Both the position numbers and the translations under genes were made by a program. DNA of 5,352 nt from Armatimonadota bacterium (GTDB lineage Bacteria > Actinomycetota > Acidimicrobiia > Spongiisociales > UBA5794): contig QQUL01000153.1 of NCBI GenBank assembly GCA_008501565.1, positions 1 through 5,352 of the forward strand, read 5' to 3'. Each line of letters begins with the position of its first letter. The stretch's first letter is position 1. The notes below the pieces were generated by a model, which was not told the origin of the DNA, ran no database searches, and worked only from the letters and a program-made list of their open reading frames with translations. This document shows, one piece after another, positions 5,296-5,352 of this stretch.

Positions 5296-5352
5296 CCGTC
5301 GTTGCCATCGTTGGACACACTGGCTCGGGCAAGTCAACGATTGCTGAAGCAG
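5292..5352 (+). CDS. miaA: Probable tRNA dimethylallyltransferase MiaA, 3' truncated, CTG start
   Basis: Only about 20 codons are visible before the window ends. They encode TVVAIVGHTGSGKSTIAEA, a beta strand plus Walker A P-loop (GHTGSGKS at 5313-5336), as at the extreme N-terminus of MiaA, which transfers a dimethylallyl group to A37 of tRNA and supplies the MiaB substrate. The identity rests on this P-loop position and on the miaB-miaA neighbourhood. The loop differs from the usual MiaA GPTASGK, so another P-loop NTPase remains possible. The frame has TGA at 5277-5279 and no ATG, GTG or TTG between that stop and the P-loop. The only standard-like candidate is CTG at 5292, overlapping the miaB stop as CTGA. 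GAAGG at 5278-5282, nine bases before it, would serve as ribosome binding site. Confidence 0.65.
   Translation, partial: MTVVAIVGHTGSGKSTIAEA

Overview
The window is a compact, entirely plus-strand, GC-rich chromosomal segment of housekeeping genes. In order it holds the 3' end of cinA, thpR (RNA 2',3'-cyclic phosphodiesterase), recA, rny (RNase Y), miaB, and the first codons of what is most likely miaA. I see no mobile element, CRISPR array, tRNA or rRNA. The organism is probably an actinobacterium. The RecA sequence has an actinobacterial look, the CinA GPEP turn is of actinobacterial style, and the LexA box is of the Gram-positive GAAC-N4-GTTC type. The presence of RNase Y favours a deep lineage such as Acidimicrobiia over the classical high-GC groups, which rely mainly on RNase E/J. 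This placement is inference from sequence character, not a computed phylogeny.

Bases 1-886 carry cinA and thpR, 5 nt apart and probably co-transcribed. Bases 887-1003 are the recA control region. A sigma-70-like promoter (TTGGTA, 17 bp spacer, TAGGGT) has a near-perfect SOS box lying wholly inside the spacer, a textbook arrangement for LexA repression. recA (1004-2101) is full length, has no intein and carries an acidic tail. It is not followed by recX. Instead there is a noncoding stretch (2102-2334) with a possible promoter, a CA/GT complementary pair and a perfect 10-bp hairpin, which looks like a structured leader for rny.

rny (2335-3861) encodes a membrane-anchored RNase Y with coiled coil, KH and HD domains. 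miaB (best start 3964, end 5295) lies downstream in the same reading frame, with the rny TAA as the only stop between them. The final gene overlaps the miaB stop and has no ATG, GTG or TTG available, so it appears to start at CTG.

Functionally there are two themes. The first is recombination and SOS: recA, with the cinA-thpR-recA order also known from Deinococcus radiodurans (cinA-ligT-recA). The second is RNA metabolism: mRNA decay initiation by RNase Y and tRNA A37 modification, where MiaA makes i6A37 and MiaB converts it to ms2i6A37. cinA-recA-rny-miaB resembles the order in Bacillus (cinA-recA...rny-ymdB...miaB), so this is an old conserved neighbourhood. I find no undescribed system here. 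The points worth a second look are regulatory: the rny leader, the rny/miaB junction and the CTG start of the last gene.
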